Below, in pieces: positions 1-8,965 of a DNA stretch of 17,024 bases (the first letter of the stretch is position 1; every line of letters begins with the position of its first letter). Under the pieces are notes generated by a model that searched no databases, was not told the DNA's origin, and saw nothing but the letters and a program-made list of their open reading frames with translations. The stretch is from assembly GCA_021780275.1 (NCBI GenBank), contig JAJXZC010000438.1, positions 1-17,024 on the forward strand. Direction: 5' to 3'. The stretch is from Pseudomonadota bacterium. GTDB taxonomy: Bacteria > Pseudomonadota > Alphaproteobacteria > Parvibaculales > Parvibaculaceae. A program made the position numbers and the translations under genes.

Positions 1-1
1 G

Positions 2-637
2 GCAGCGACGGGAGTCGCTCGCTTCATCTTTGGCAACGCCGGCCAAGTGTGCGCGGCTGGCTCGCGATTGTTTGCACATCGCAAGGTATATGATCAGGTG
101 ATCGAAGTTGTCACGAGATACGCGGACAATCTGAAAGTTGGGTCGGGGGTGGAACAGGGCACAGAAATGGGCCCTCTTGTCTCTCGAGAGCAATTGGACC
201 GCGTCGTCGGATACATTCGTTCCGGAAAGCAGGCAGGTGCGTCTGTGGTGGCGGGCGGCGACAGGATTGATCGACTTGGCTACTTTGTGAAGCCGACGGT
301 TCTGACCGAGACCACCGCAAGCATGACAGTGCGTCAGGAAGAGATATTTGGTCCAGTGCTTTGTGCAGCATCGTTCGACGACGAATCGCTCGATGAGATA
401 GCGGCCCAGGCGAATGACACGACCTACGGCCTGTCGGCTTATATCTGGACCCAAAATCTCGGCGTGGCGCACAAGATGGCAAAGAAGATCAAGGCCGGGT
501 TCGTTCGCATTAATGGCGGGCCCCTCGAGAATGCTGTCCCCTTCGGCGGATACAAGCAATCAGGTTGGGGCAGAGAAAACGCCGTCGAGGGCATCGAATC
601 TTTCACCGAAACGAAGTCGGTTGTTGTCGGCTTGTAG
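2..637 (+). CDS. Aldehyde dehydrogenase, C-terminal part (5' end outside window)
   Basis: NAD(P)+-dependent aldehyde dehydrogenase that would oxidise an aldehyde to the carboxylic acid in the cytoplasm. The reading frame is open from base 2, so the gene enters from the left. About 210 residues are present out of the roughly 480-500 usual for the family. The first residues contain the active-site motif FGNAGQVC, with the nucleophilic Cys at codon 50-52. QEEIFGPV, and PFGGYKQSGWGRE close to the C-terminus, are the other family hallmarks. The cofactor-binding N-terminal part is missing. The gene ends at TAG 635-637, 171 bp before livH on the same strand, so it may belong to the same catabolic unit. 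Family assignment is secure; the substrate cannot be told from this piece. Confidence 0.95.
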   Translation, partial: AATGVARFIFGNAGQVCAAGSRLFAHRKVYDQVIEVVTRYADNLKVGSGVEQGTEMGPLVSREQLDRVVGYIRSGKQAGASVVAGGDRIDRLGYFVKPTVLTETTASMTVRQEEIFGPVLCAASFDDESLDEIAAQANDTTYGLSAYIWTQNLGVAHKMAKKIKAGFVRINGGPLENAVPFGGYKQSGWGRENAVEGIESFTETKSVVVGL

Positions 638-808
638 GCGCATCTCGTTGTTCGTGCCCGGGCTGAAGCGCCGAATGGCGCAGTCAATCGATTAGGTCAC
701 GTCGACCATTCACTCCCATCGGATACAGCCTGCGGTCACCTTCCCGGGAAGTTCGCGGGCTCCAAAGCAAGAATATATGACGGAAACGTATCAAGCGCGG
801 TCATAGCC
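638..808. other. Intergenic gap with a 12-bp palindrome before livH
   Basis: No gene is visible here. The gap contains a small hairpin just after the aldehyde dehydrogenase gene (gcgcc, loop gaat, ggcgc; 668-681) without a following T-run, so it is at best a weak terminator. It also holds a perfect 12-bp palindrome, cttcccgggaag, at 740-751, about 57 bp upstream of the livH start, which could be an operator half-site pair or chance. I could not pick out a convincing -35/-10 pair. Confidence 0.4.
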
Positions 809-1678
809 ATGATTGACATGATTATCTCACAGGCGGCGAATGGCTTGGTGTTGGGCTTTCTCTATGTCCTTATAGCCGTGGGTCTATCGATCATTTTCGG
901 CATGCTCGGGATTGTAAATTTCGCTCACGGTGCTTTTTTCGCCATAGGTGCATACCTCGCGCTGACGCTCACACGGGAATTTGGTTGGATTGCGGCCCTT
1001 GCGGCACCGGTACTGGTCGGCGTCATCGGCATTCTCGTCGAGTTGACACTCGTCCGACGTCTCTACGACAAAGAGCCGCTCGTCAGTCTCATCTTTACGT
1101 TTGCGCTGGCACTCTTGATCGAGGCGATCTTACGACTCGTCTTCGGCGGCGCGCCGATTCCGTTCAGTGCGCCAAAAGCTTTTGCCGGGTTCGTCGATTA
1201 TGGGCCGATTTTGATCACGATCTATCGGCTGACTGTTCTCGTCGTAACCGTAATCGCGTTGGTTGCATTCTGGGCCTTCATGGCCCTGACTCCTTATGGG
1301 AGGATTATCCGCGCAGGATCACGCGACGCGGAGATGGTGGGATTGCTCGGAATCAATCTGCCTGCTGTCCTCACCGGCGTCTTCGGGCTCGGCTGCCTGC
1401 TGGCCGGTCTCGCAGGCATGCTCGCGGGCCCCCTGTGGACAATCAATCCATCTATGTCGGCTGGCGCAATTATGCCTGCTTTTGTCATAGTGACGCTTGG
1501 CGGCTTAGGCTCCTACGTCGGCGCTATCGTCGCGGGTTTAATGGTCGGCGTCGTTACGTCCATTACGGTTCAGTTCGCCCCGGAGTGGTCTAGCGCGTCG
1601 ATGTATATACTGATGGCAATCGTTCTGCTCGTTCGGCCTCGTGGATTGTTCGGCGAACGCTGGGAGCGGTTCGAATGA
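809..1678 (+). CDS. livH: LivH-type permease of a branched-chain-amino-acid (HAAT) ABC transporter
   Basis: Inner-membrane permease subunit of an ABC importer of the hydrophobic amino acid uptake (HAAT) family, which also includes importers of amides, urea and aromatic acids. At 289 residues it has normal LivH length. It is very hydrophobic throughout and carries the LivH signature near residues 26-40 (GLSIIFGMLGIVNFAHG). The C-terminal GGLGSYVGAIVAG and VLLVRPRGLFGE segments are typical of the family. ATG 809 is the first in-frame ATG that gives a normal N-terminus; no good Shine-Dalgarno is visible, and ATG 818 is an alternative. The stop overlaps the next gene as ATGA (1675-1678), indicating translational coupling. 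No periplasmic binding protein gene (livK) lies in the window; it is probably encoded upstream or elsewhere. Confidence 0.93.
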   Translation: MIDMIISQAANGLVLGFLYVLIAVGLSIIFGMLGIVNFAHGAFFAIGAYLALTLTREFGWIAALAAPVLVGVIGILVELTLVRRLYDKEPLVSLIFTFALALLIEAILRLVFGGAPIPFSAPKAFAGFVDYGPILITIYRLTVLVVTVIALVAFWAFMALTPYGRIIRAGSRDAEMVGLLGINLPAVLTGVFGLGCLLAGLAGMLAGPLWTINPSMSAGAIMPAFVIVTLGGLGSYVGAIVAGLMVGVVTSITVQFAPEWSSASMYILMAIVLLVRPRGLFGERWERFE

Positions 1679-4185
1679 ACGTGCGTTCGCTTGCCGGTCA
1701 TCCCGTCATTCTTGCAGCAGCCCTGCTCTGCGCATTGTCCGCGATGTGGACAGTGATTGGCGCGCCAATTTCGCTAATTACCCAAATCGCTATCTATACG
1801 TTGTATGGCATGGGCGTGAATTTGCTTGTCGGATATACGGGACTGGTACCCTTCGGCGCATCGGTCTTTTTCGGATGTGCCAGCTACGCAGCGGCGTTCT
1901 TTTTCAAGGCTGGACTAGGTAGCGAACTTCGTGTCGTAGCCGCCTCGATAGCGTTTTCCACGCTGCTCGGACTGATGATCGGAGCGATCATATTGCGCCG
2001 GCGCGGCCTGTATTTCTCGCTTCTGACGCTTGCGTTTTCTCAGATTGCATTTGAACTTGCGTTCAAGTGGACAGAGGTGACAGGCGGCGAAAACGGTATG
2101 CAGGGCATCCGGCGAACCGCATTTGTGTCGGAAAACTCCTATCACGCATTCGTATGCATCGTCGTTCTCACAGGAGTGTGGTTTCTGTGGCATCTTGCTC
2201 ATACGCCGGTCGGGCGCGCGTTACAGGCCGTGCGTGACAACGAGCAACGGGCGCAGGCTGTCGGCTACAACGTCTTCAGAATGCGTCTCGGGGCCATGGT
2301 GCTAATGGCGGCCGCGGTTGGTTGCGGCGGCGCTTTGCTGACGTTTCAGCTTCAAGGCGTTTATGCCGATAACCTGAGCTGGCAGCATTCGGGCGACAGC
2401 CTTTTGATGGCCGTACTCGGTGGCGTCCATCATTTTCTTGGACCCTTATGGGGTGCTATGGCCTTCATCCTGCTTCAGGATCGACTTTCAGCTCTCACTG
2501 AAAATTGGTGGCTGATTTTCGCACCAATCATAATGTTGTTTGCATTATTGTCCCCGGAAGGGCTGCATGGGCTGGCGCAGCAGATATTTCGCTATAAAAA
2601 TCGGACGCTCACCCGCGAAGACGTCCCGCCGCGGCCGGCGAGAATTCGACCCTATGATAGTCGCGCGCCTAAAATGGAGCGAGCGAATCCGGTCCTTTCG
2701 GTTCACCGGCTATCAAAGCAATTCGGCAGCCTTGTCACGGCTGCCGAGGTGAATCTCGAGGTGCATCCATTCGTCCTTCACAGTTTGATAGGTCCGAATG
2801 GAGCGGGAAAGACAACGTTCTTCAACATGCTCGCCGGCGTTACGCAACCGAACGGAGGAAGTATATATTTTGAAGGGGCGAACATCACACGGTTGCCTGT
2901 CCACGTTCGCGCGCGACGCGGTATCAGTCGGTCCTTTCAGATATTGTCGATATTCGAGCATTTGACGGTGTTCGAAAATGTGCGCGTCGCCGTCCAAGCG
3001 CCGGCTGTCGGCCTTCTCAGCCTGTTCTTTGACGCCTATCGTCTGGCTGATGTCAACGAGCGCACTTGGTCGATCCTCGACGCGGTCGGCTTGGCGGATA
3101 AGGCGGCTGAAGAGAGTGCGAAGCTCCCGCACGGCGCAAAGCGCCTGCTGGAAATAGCGATGACGCTTGCAGTTGAATCGAAAGTTCTTCTGCTCGACGA
3201 GCCACTCGCGGGCTTAGCCGAGGCCGATCGGGTCGTAGTCGCTGACTTGATCAAACGATTATCGGCAACCCATGCCGTCTTGTTGATTGAGCATGATATC
3301 GATCGCGTGCTTGCAATGTCCGATCGTATTTCGGTGCTGCACCAGGGCCGCATCATCGCCGACGGCGATCCGGCGGACGTGGCTGCCGATCCAGCCGTAG
3401 TCTCAGCGTATCTTGGCGCGCCTAGAGAAAGCCAGCGCCAAGCTACGCCTACGGCGATTGTGCGTCCGACAAGTGCCCAGTCGAGCCTGCTGATGCAGGC
3501 TACTGGGATCGAGGCAGGCTACAACGGTTCGACCGTATTGAATGGAGTAAGCCTGACAATCCACGAGGGGGAAGCTGTTGCCCTCCTAGGGCGCAACGGC
3601 GTCGGAAAGACGACATTGCTTTCCGCTCTGACCGGACGCCTCGAGTTATCAGCTGGAAAGGTCGTCTTTCTCGGTCAACGGGTCGACCGAAAGCCCACTT
3701 ATGAGATCAATCGCCTCGGGATTGCGCTGGTCCCAGAGGGCCGCCGTCTCTTTCCAAACCTGTCCATTTTAGAAAACCTTCAGCTAGCCGCTCGACCAGG
3801 GGGGATAACGATCGACGATGCGTTTGACTTGTTCCCGCGCTTGCGCGCGCGACACAAGGCCAGCGCCGAAACCATCTCCGGAGGTGAACGTCAGATGGTC
3901 GCGATCGCGCGATCTCTCATCGTACCGAGTAAGCTGATTTTGCTTGATGAGCCATTTGAAGGTCTGGCGCCTGCGGTAGTAAGCGAGGTCGTGGATGCCT
4001 TGATGAAACTACGAGGCAGAGTTGCAATGATTATTGTGGGCCACCACGCCGAAAGCGTTTTGCCGATCGTCGATCGCGCTTATGTCTTAGTGAACGGTGT
4101 CGTGGCGTTCGAAGGCGACGCTGGTGCATTTGAGGCCGACCATGATCGGCAGCACAGATTATTGGGCGTTGTGGGCGCCGCTTAG
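1675..4185 (+). CDS. LivM-LivG-LivF triple fusion: permease plus two ATPases in one polypeptide
   Basis: A single 836-residue frame contains three subunits of a HAAT ABC importer. Residues 1 to about 310 are a LivM permease (hydrophobic; VGYTGLVPFGASVFFG, LQAVRDNEQRAQAVGYN). A basic, proline-rich linker follows (about 311-338). Residues about 339-580 are a LivG ATPase with Walker A GPNGAGKTT (373-381), signature LPHGAKR (484-490), Walker B VLLLDE (504-509) and a switch His in LLIEHD. Residues about 598-836 are a LivF ATPase with Walker A GRNGVGKTT (639-647), signature ISGGERQ (734-740), Walker B LILLDE (754-759) and IIVGHH. Both nucleotide-binding sites look intact. LivM-LivG fusions are known in proteobacteria; adding LivF in the same chain is less usual. 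With LivH it would make a complete membrane complex from two polypeptides. No stop or shift occurs between domains. Confidence 0.93.
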   Translation: MNVRSLAGHPVILAAALLCALSAMWTVIGAPISLITQIAIYTLYGMGVNLLVGYTGLVPFGASVFFGCASYAAAFFFKAGLGSELRVVAASIAFSTLLGLMIGAIILRRRGLYFSLLTLAFSQIAFELAFKWTEVTGGENGMQGIRRTAFVSENSYHAFVCIVVLTGVWFLWHLAHTPVGRALQAVRDNEQRAQAVGYNVFRMRLGAMVLMAAAVGCGGALLTFQLQGVYADNLSWQHSGDSLLMAVLGGVHHFLGPLWGAMAFILLQDRLSALTENWWLIFAPIIMLFALLSPEGLHGLAQQIFRYKNRTLTREDVPPRPARIRPYDSRAPKMERANPVLSVHRLSKQFGSLVTAAEVNLEVHPFVLHSLIGPNGAGKTTFFNMLAGVTQPNGGSIYFEGANITRLPVHVRARRGISRSFQILSIFEHLTVFENVRVAVQAPAVGLLSLFFDAYRLADVNERTWSILDAVGLADKAAEESAKLPHGAKRLLEIAMTLAVESKVLLLDEPLAGLAEADRVVVADLIKRLSATHAVLLIEHDIDRVLAMSDRISVLHQGRIIADGDPADVAADPAVVSAYLGAPRESQRQATPTAIVRPTSAQSSLLMQATGIEAGYNGSTVLNGVSLTIHEGEAVALLGRNGVGKTTLLSALTGRLELSAGKVVFLGQRVDRKPTYEINRLGIALVPEGRRLFPNLSILENLQLAARPGGITIDDAFDLFPRLRARHKASAETISGGERQMVAIARSLIVPSKLILLDEPFEGLAPAVVSEVVDALMKLRGRVAMIIVGHHAESVLPIVDRAYVLVNGVVAFEGDAGAFEADHDRQHRLLGVVGAA

Positions 4186-4262
4186 GTCGAGTGGCGTCGG
4201 AAATCGGCCTTTCGAAAGTCCACATTTCAATCAGGCGACCGAGTTTCGTCCGATTGCGGTGA
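4186..4262. other. Gap between livMGF and the first IS66 element
   Basis: These 77 bp hold no gene and no clear rho-independent terminator. Before the insertion this sequence continued directly into position 7390, so the original gap between livMGF and the flavoprotein gene was close to 590 bp. Confidence 0.5.
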
Positions 4263-4270
4263 TGTGTAAC
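4263..4270. repeat. 8-bp target duplication of IS66 element 1, left copy
   Basis: tgtgtaac, immediately outside the left terminal inverted repeat. It is identical to 7382-7389. Eight-bp duplications are characteristic of IS66-family transposition. Confidence 0.95.
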
Positions 4271-4284
4271 GTAAGCGGTACGCC
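4271..4284 (+). repeat. IS66 element 1, left terminal inverted repeat
   Basis: gtaagcggtacgcc; pairs with 7368-7381 with one mismatch at the tenth base. The match decays sharply after 14 bp. Confidence 0.9.
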
Positions 4285-4307
4285 ACCACCCTTGGTCCGG
4301 CGGACGG

Positions 4308-4955
4308 TTACGCCTCGGGCCGATACCTGCTCGGCATCCAGTACTGGCGCATCTCTTCGACGACGGCCGGGATGTCACGCCAAGCATCTCGGGTGAAGGA
4401 TGCCGTACCCGGACCGCGCCGCTCGGGCGCGAGGACCGGAAGACCTGAACGGTCGACGCAATGGAACAGGATCGGCAGCAGGAGCGCGTGTTCGATGATG
4501 TTCGGGTTCATCAAGCGGGACCATGTGAGCAGCCGGAGCTTCATGACCGCATAGAACCCCATGCACCAGGGCCGCGCGTCGATTTCGCCATTTGGCTTGC
4601 GCTCGAAGAGAGGTTCGAAGCTTTCCGGCTTCGTGGACAGCGTCTCGCTGATCGCGTTGTGCCGCATCAGCGTGGCGGCGATCGCAGAGAACTCCTCGGT
4701 GTCGTGATTGAACGCGTCAGGATCGACCCCGAGCAGAGGACAGACCCACTCCTCGGGGTTCATCGAGACTGGACCGGCGACGACCGCGGCCACGGCGCCG
4801 TCGAGCATCGACAGCGATGTCGCCTCGGGATGGCGAAGCGATGCCGAGCGCGCGCGTTCGCCGATCCAAAGACCGAGCCGATCGAACGACATGGCGTAAT
4901 CGGCCATGGTCTTCTTGGCCGTCTTTGTCGCCTTTCGCCGCTTTCCCGTCGTCAT
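4308..4955 (-). CDS. UPF0149/YecA-like passenger protein of IS66 element 1
   Basis: A 215-residue protein whose function in transposition is not established. It matches the UPF0149 (YecA-like) pattern: LDGAVAAVVAGP, then PEEWVCPLLG, WCMGFYAVMKLR, and a C-terminal hydrophobic LLLPILFH segment. I see no SEC-C zinc-binding tail. ATG 4955 was chosen because it overlaps the tnpC stop as ATGA (4952-4955), and the start is followed by a basic MTTGKRRK segment. The open frame extends further upstream only as a shadow inside tnpC. The stop at 4308 is 37 bp from the element end, so the gene belongs to the IS rather than to the flanking DNA. Related genes occur downstream of tnpC in some rhizobial IS66 elements, to my knowledge. 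Confidence 0.82.
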   Translation of the reverse strand: MTTGKRRKATKTAKKTMADYAMSFDRLGLWIGERARSASLRHPEATSLSMLDGAVAAVVAGPVSMNPEEWVCPLLGVDPDAFNHDTEEFSAIAATLMRHNAISETLSTKPESFEPLFERKPNGEIDARPWCMGFYAVMKLRLLTWSRLMNPNIIEHALLLPILFHCVDRSGLPVLAPERRGPGTASFTRDAWRDIPAVVEEMRQYWMPSRYRPEA

Positions 4956-6490
4956 GCCGCGGCCTTCCCGGCCTCGCGCGCCGCCTTCCAGTTCCAGACG
5001 AGGAGTTCGTGGAGCTGATGATTCTTCGTAGCGCCAGACACCATGCGCTCGAGGATGTCGGCCAAATAGGTCTCGGGATCGACGCCGTGGAGTTTTGCCG
5101 TGTTCAGAAGCGAAGCCAGGATCGCCCAGGTCTCGCCACCGCCCTCGTCGCCACAGAACAGGCTGTTCTTTTTCCCGATGCTGATCGGCCGGATCGAACG
5201 CTCGACGACGTTGGTGTCCGGCTCCAGGCGCCCGTCCTCGAGGAACAAGGTCAGACCCGCCCAGCGTTCGAGCGCGTAGTCGATCGCCCCGATGAGTTTC
5301 GACTGGCGCGATATGCCGTCTTTCGTCGCCTCCAGCCGCGCCTTCAATGCATCCATCAGCGGTTTCGTCTCGGACTGCCGGACCGCGCGGCGCTGGTCGG
5401 CGTCGAGGCCTCGGATGCGCTCCTCGATCGCGCAGACAGCGCCGATGCGCTCGATGACCTCCTTCGCAAACGGCGAGTTCGTCGTCTTGTAGACGTCCAC
5501 GAAGTTCCTGCGTGCGTGAACGAGACAAAACGCCAGCCGGATTTTCCCCGGCGCCTTCTTGTCGCCGGCCAACGAGACGTAGGCCGCATAGCCGTCGACC
5601 TGTAGTACGCCCTCGAAGTCCGCAAGTTGCGTAACGATCTCCTTCTTGCCACGGCTGCCTGCGAACACATAGGCGACGGCCGGCGGCGTCGGTCCGTTCC
5701 AGGGCCGATCATCCGTGGCGTGCGCCCAGAACTGGCAGGTCTTCGTTCGCCCTCGCCCGGGATCGAGAACCCGCATGGGCGTCTCGTCGCAAAACAGCCG
5801 AGGATGGCTGTGCATGGCGGCGAGTTGCAAGCTGTACAGGCCTTTCACCGTCCATGCCGCCTGCTTCATCCACCGAGCCAGCGTCTGGCGGTCGATCTTG
5901 ACGCCGTGCCCGGCGAGGATCTGCGTCTGCCGGTACAGCGTCGAGCCCCACGCGAACTTCGCCGCGGCGATCCAGGCGACGAGCGCTGTGGACGCCATGC
6001 CGCCTTCAATCAGACGCGCGCGGGCCTTGGCCTGAACCACGACGCCTTCGCATGCCCGACAGGCGTATTTGGGGCGGATCGTGCGTAGCACGCGCAGGAC
6101 GGACGGGACTCGGTCGAGCGCTTCGCCGATGCGGTGCAGCGCGCCAGCGCAGCACGAGCATGTCGTCGTTTCCGGCTCGATCACCTGTTCACAGCGCGGC
6201 AGATGCTTCGGCAGGGCGCCGATGTTGCGCTTGGCTTTTCGGCGCAGCTTTGCCTGGATTGCCCTCTCGTCATCATCGTTGGCCGCGCGCGGGGCGCTCG
6301 CATCGTCCGTCAGCTCGAGCGCAAACTGTTCGGCGCCGATTACGGCCGAGCGCTCCGAGCGTACGCCAAAAATCAATCGCCTCAGCGTCGCGACGGTTGC
6401 CCGCAAGCTCTCGATTTCGCCATCGAAGGCGAGCACCAGTTCGGTGAGAAGCGTCAGGTCTTTGCGCAGGTCTTCAGGGCGCAGAGCCAT
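4952..6490 (-). CDS. tnpC: IS66 transposase TnpC (element 1)
   Basis: DDE transposase of 512 residues, the catalytic protein of the IS66 family. Order of parts: a short N-terminal leucine-rich helix; a zinc-finger-like segment (TCSCC ... YACRAC); the DDE core with D235 (CDETPM), D299 (LQVDGYAAY) and E430 (NVVERSIRP); then the conserved C-terminal tail ending near HELLVWNW. The ATG at 6490 gives the usual N-terminus (MALRPEDL); the frame stays open further upstream, and no good Shine-Dalgarno is visible, so the start is probable rather than certain. It lies 50 bp downstream of tnpB and overlaps the UPF0149 gene by ATGA. All catalytic residues are present. Confidence 0.95.
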   Translation of the reverse strand: MALRPEDLRKDLTLLTELVLAFDGEIESLRATVATLRRLIFGVRSERSAVIGAEQFALELTDDASAPRAANDDDERAIQAKLRRKAKRNIGALPKHLPRCEQVIEPETTTCSCCAGALHRIGEALDRVPSVLRVLRTIRPKYACRACEGVVVQAKARARLIEGGMASTALVAWIAAAKFAWGSTLYRQTQILAGHGVKIDRQTLARWMKQAAWTVKGLYSLQLAAMHSHPRLFCDETPMRVLDPGRGRTKTCQFWAHATDDRPWNGPTPPAVAYVFAGSRGKKEIVTQLADFEGVLQVDGYAAYVSLAGDKKAPGKIRLAFCLVHARRNFVDVYKTTNSPFAKEVIERIGAVCAIEERIRGLDADQRRAVRQSETKPLMDALKARLEATKDGISRQSKLIGAIDYALERWAGLTLFLEDGRLEPDTNVVERSIRPISIGKKNSLFCGDEGGGETWAILASLLNTAKLHGVDPETYLADILERMVSGATKNHQLHELLVWNWKAAREAGKAAA

Positions 6491-6540
6491 GATGACAAGG
6501 TAGCAAGATACGCGCTGAATCGCCAGTAAAACCGAGCCTC

Positions 6541-6897
6541 TCAAGCAATTTTCGTCGGCCTCTTCACAGCTCTCGGCGCTATCCGGACCCACTCGCTCAA
6601 GCCCTCGAACAGCATCGCAAATTGCGTCGATGTCAGACGCATCGTTCCCGCACGGATCGGCGGCCATGTGAACCGGCCTTCCTCGAGCCATTTCGTCGCA
6701 AGGATCATTCCGGAGCCGTCGAAAATCAAAAATCTCAACTTGTCCGCGCGCTTCGACCTGAACACGAAGACGTCCCCGCTGTAAGGACTGCCTTGCAGAC
6801 CATCCGCGACCAAGGCGACGAGACCATGTACGCCACGACGAAAGTCGACCGGCGTCGTCGCCACGAACACCCGAACCTCCGATCCGAACGAGATCAC
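6541..6897 (-). CDS. tnpB: IS66 accessory protein TnpB (element 1)
   Basis: Small IS66 Orf2/TnpB protein of 118 residues, required with TnpA and TnpC for efficient transposition in studied IS66 elements; its biochemical role is unclear. Family motifs visible are TTPVDFRRGVHGL, GDVFVFRSKRADKLRFL, and WLEEGRFTWP with a closing TSTQFAMLFEGL. The start is GTG at 6897, which overlaps the tnpA stop as GTGA (6894-6897). This arrangement implies translational coupling and decides the start. Confidence 0.95.
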   Translation of the reverse strand: MISFGSEVRVFVATTPVDFRRGVHGLVALVADGLQGSPYSGDVFVFRSKRADKLRFLIFDGSGMILATKWLEEGRFTWPPIRAGTMRLTSTQFAMLFEGLSEWVRIAPRAVKRPTKIA

Positions 6898-7292
6898 CGC
6901 GCAGACCGCAGAGCAGCGAAGACGTTCCTCAGCGTCGCGGCGTCGGCGCCCGGCGGTACGCGCACCCGCGCGTCGGCGAATTCGATCTCGATCCGCGCGG
7001 TCGCATCGACGTCGGCGCCCGCCTCAACCGCGCGGCTTCGCGGACCCTCGATCCGCACCTGCGCGAACGCCGGCGTAGCAGAACACGCGGCGCGCGCTTG
7101 CCGCCGCCAGACCCTCAACAGCCCTCGGTTGACCCCTTTGCGCCGCGCAACCTCCGATATGTTGGCGGCGGGATCGGCGCTCTCGGCGATAATGCGCGCC
7201 TTCTCCTCGTCGCTCCAACTCCGCCGCCGTCTCCCACCCGTGATTACCTCGACGCGCCGATAAGAGTCGGCATCATGCCTGGATTGATGCAT
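6894..7292 (-). CDS. tnpA: IS66 protein TnpA (element 1)
   Basis: Small DNA-binding IS66 protein of 132 residues from ATG 7292; an alternative GTG at 7322 would add 10 residues. The N-terminal half has a helix-turn-helix of the HTH_Tnp_1/IS3-OrfA type (RRRRSWSDEEKARIIAES ... VARRKGVNRGLLRVWRRQ). The C-terminal half is acidic and ends with a conserved-looking AATLRNVFAALR helix. A GGGAGG lies about 12 nt before ATG 7292, which is rather far. The gene overlaps tnpB. Confidence 0.92.
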   Translation of the reverse strand: MHQSRHDADSYRRVEVITGGRRRRSWSDEEKARIIAESADPAANISEVARRKGVNRGLLRVWRRQARAACSATPAFAQVRIEGPRSRAVEAGADVDATARIEIEFADARVRVPPGADAATLRNVFAALRSAR

Positions 7293-7358
7293 GGAATTTG
7301 CGAGCCTCCCGGCGCTAACCACCTCGGGGAGTCTCGGCTATGGCGCCATCAAATGCGA

Positions 7359-7375
7359 GGTGCGCTCGGCGCACC
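7359..7375. repeat. Subterminal hairpin at the tnpA end of IS66 element 1
   Basis: ggtgcgc, loop tcg, gcgcacc: a perfect 7-bp stem that overlaps the inner part of the right terminal repeat. A 10-bp palindrome (atggcgccat, 7340-7349) lies just inside it. Both lie upstream of tnpA and could be transposase-binding or tnpA-regulatory sites; this role is inference. Confidence 0.5.
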
Positions 7376-7381
7376 GCTTAC
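7368..7381 (-). repeat. IS66 element 1, right terminal inverted repeat
   Basis: Read on the minus strand: gtaagcggtgcgcc, matching the left end at 13 of 14 bases. Confidence 0.9.
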
Positions 7382-7389
7382 TGTGTAAC
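7382..7389. repeat. 8-bp target duplication of IS66 element 1, right copy
   Basis: tgtgtaac, identical to 4263-4270 and directly adjacent to the right end of the element. Confidence 0.95.
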
Positions 7390-8874
<1,485 letters not shown>

Positions 8875-8965
8875 ACGCGGTCGCAGCCGAGTATTCCTTG
8901 TGTTCGAACTTATTGCGGTGCAAGGATAGCGGTGCCGCTCTCGTGTCGCTCGACGGGAAAGACGC

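Larger units (their letters stand above)
4271..7381 (-). mobile_element. Complete IS66-family insertion sequence 1 (3111 bp, tnpABC plus UPF0149 gene)
   Basis: The ends are defined directly. The left end begins gtaagcggtacgcc (4271-4284). The right end, read inwards from 7381, begins gtaagcggtgcgcc, so 13 of the first 14 bases match; the GTAAGC start is usual for IS66. Both ends are flanked by the perfect 8-bp direct repeat tgtgtaac. Genes run on the minus strand in the order tnpA, tnpB, tnpC and a UPF0149-type gene, filling almost the entire element. All frames are intact and the catalytic residues of TnpC are present, so the copy looks transposition-competent. The perfect duplication suggests a fairly recent insertion. 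Confidence 0.96.

Noticed and set aside
4817..5605. 262-codon plus-strand frame, and other plus-strand frames at 4461-7263
   Set aside because: These are antisense shadows of the IS66 element 1 genes, with no recognisable domains.
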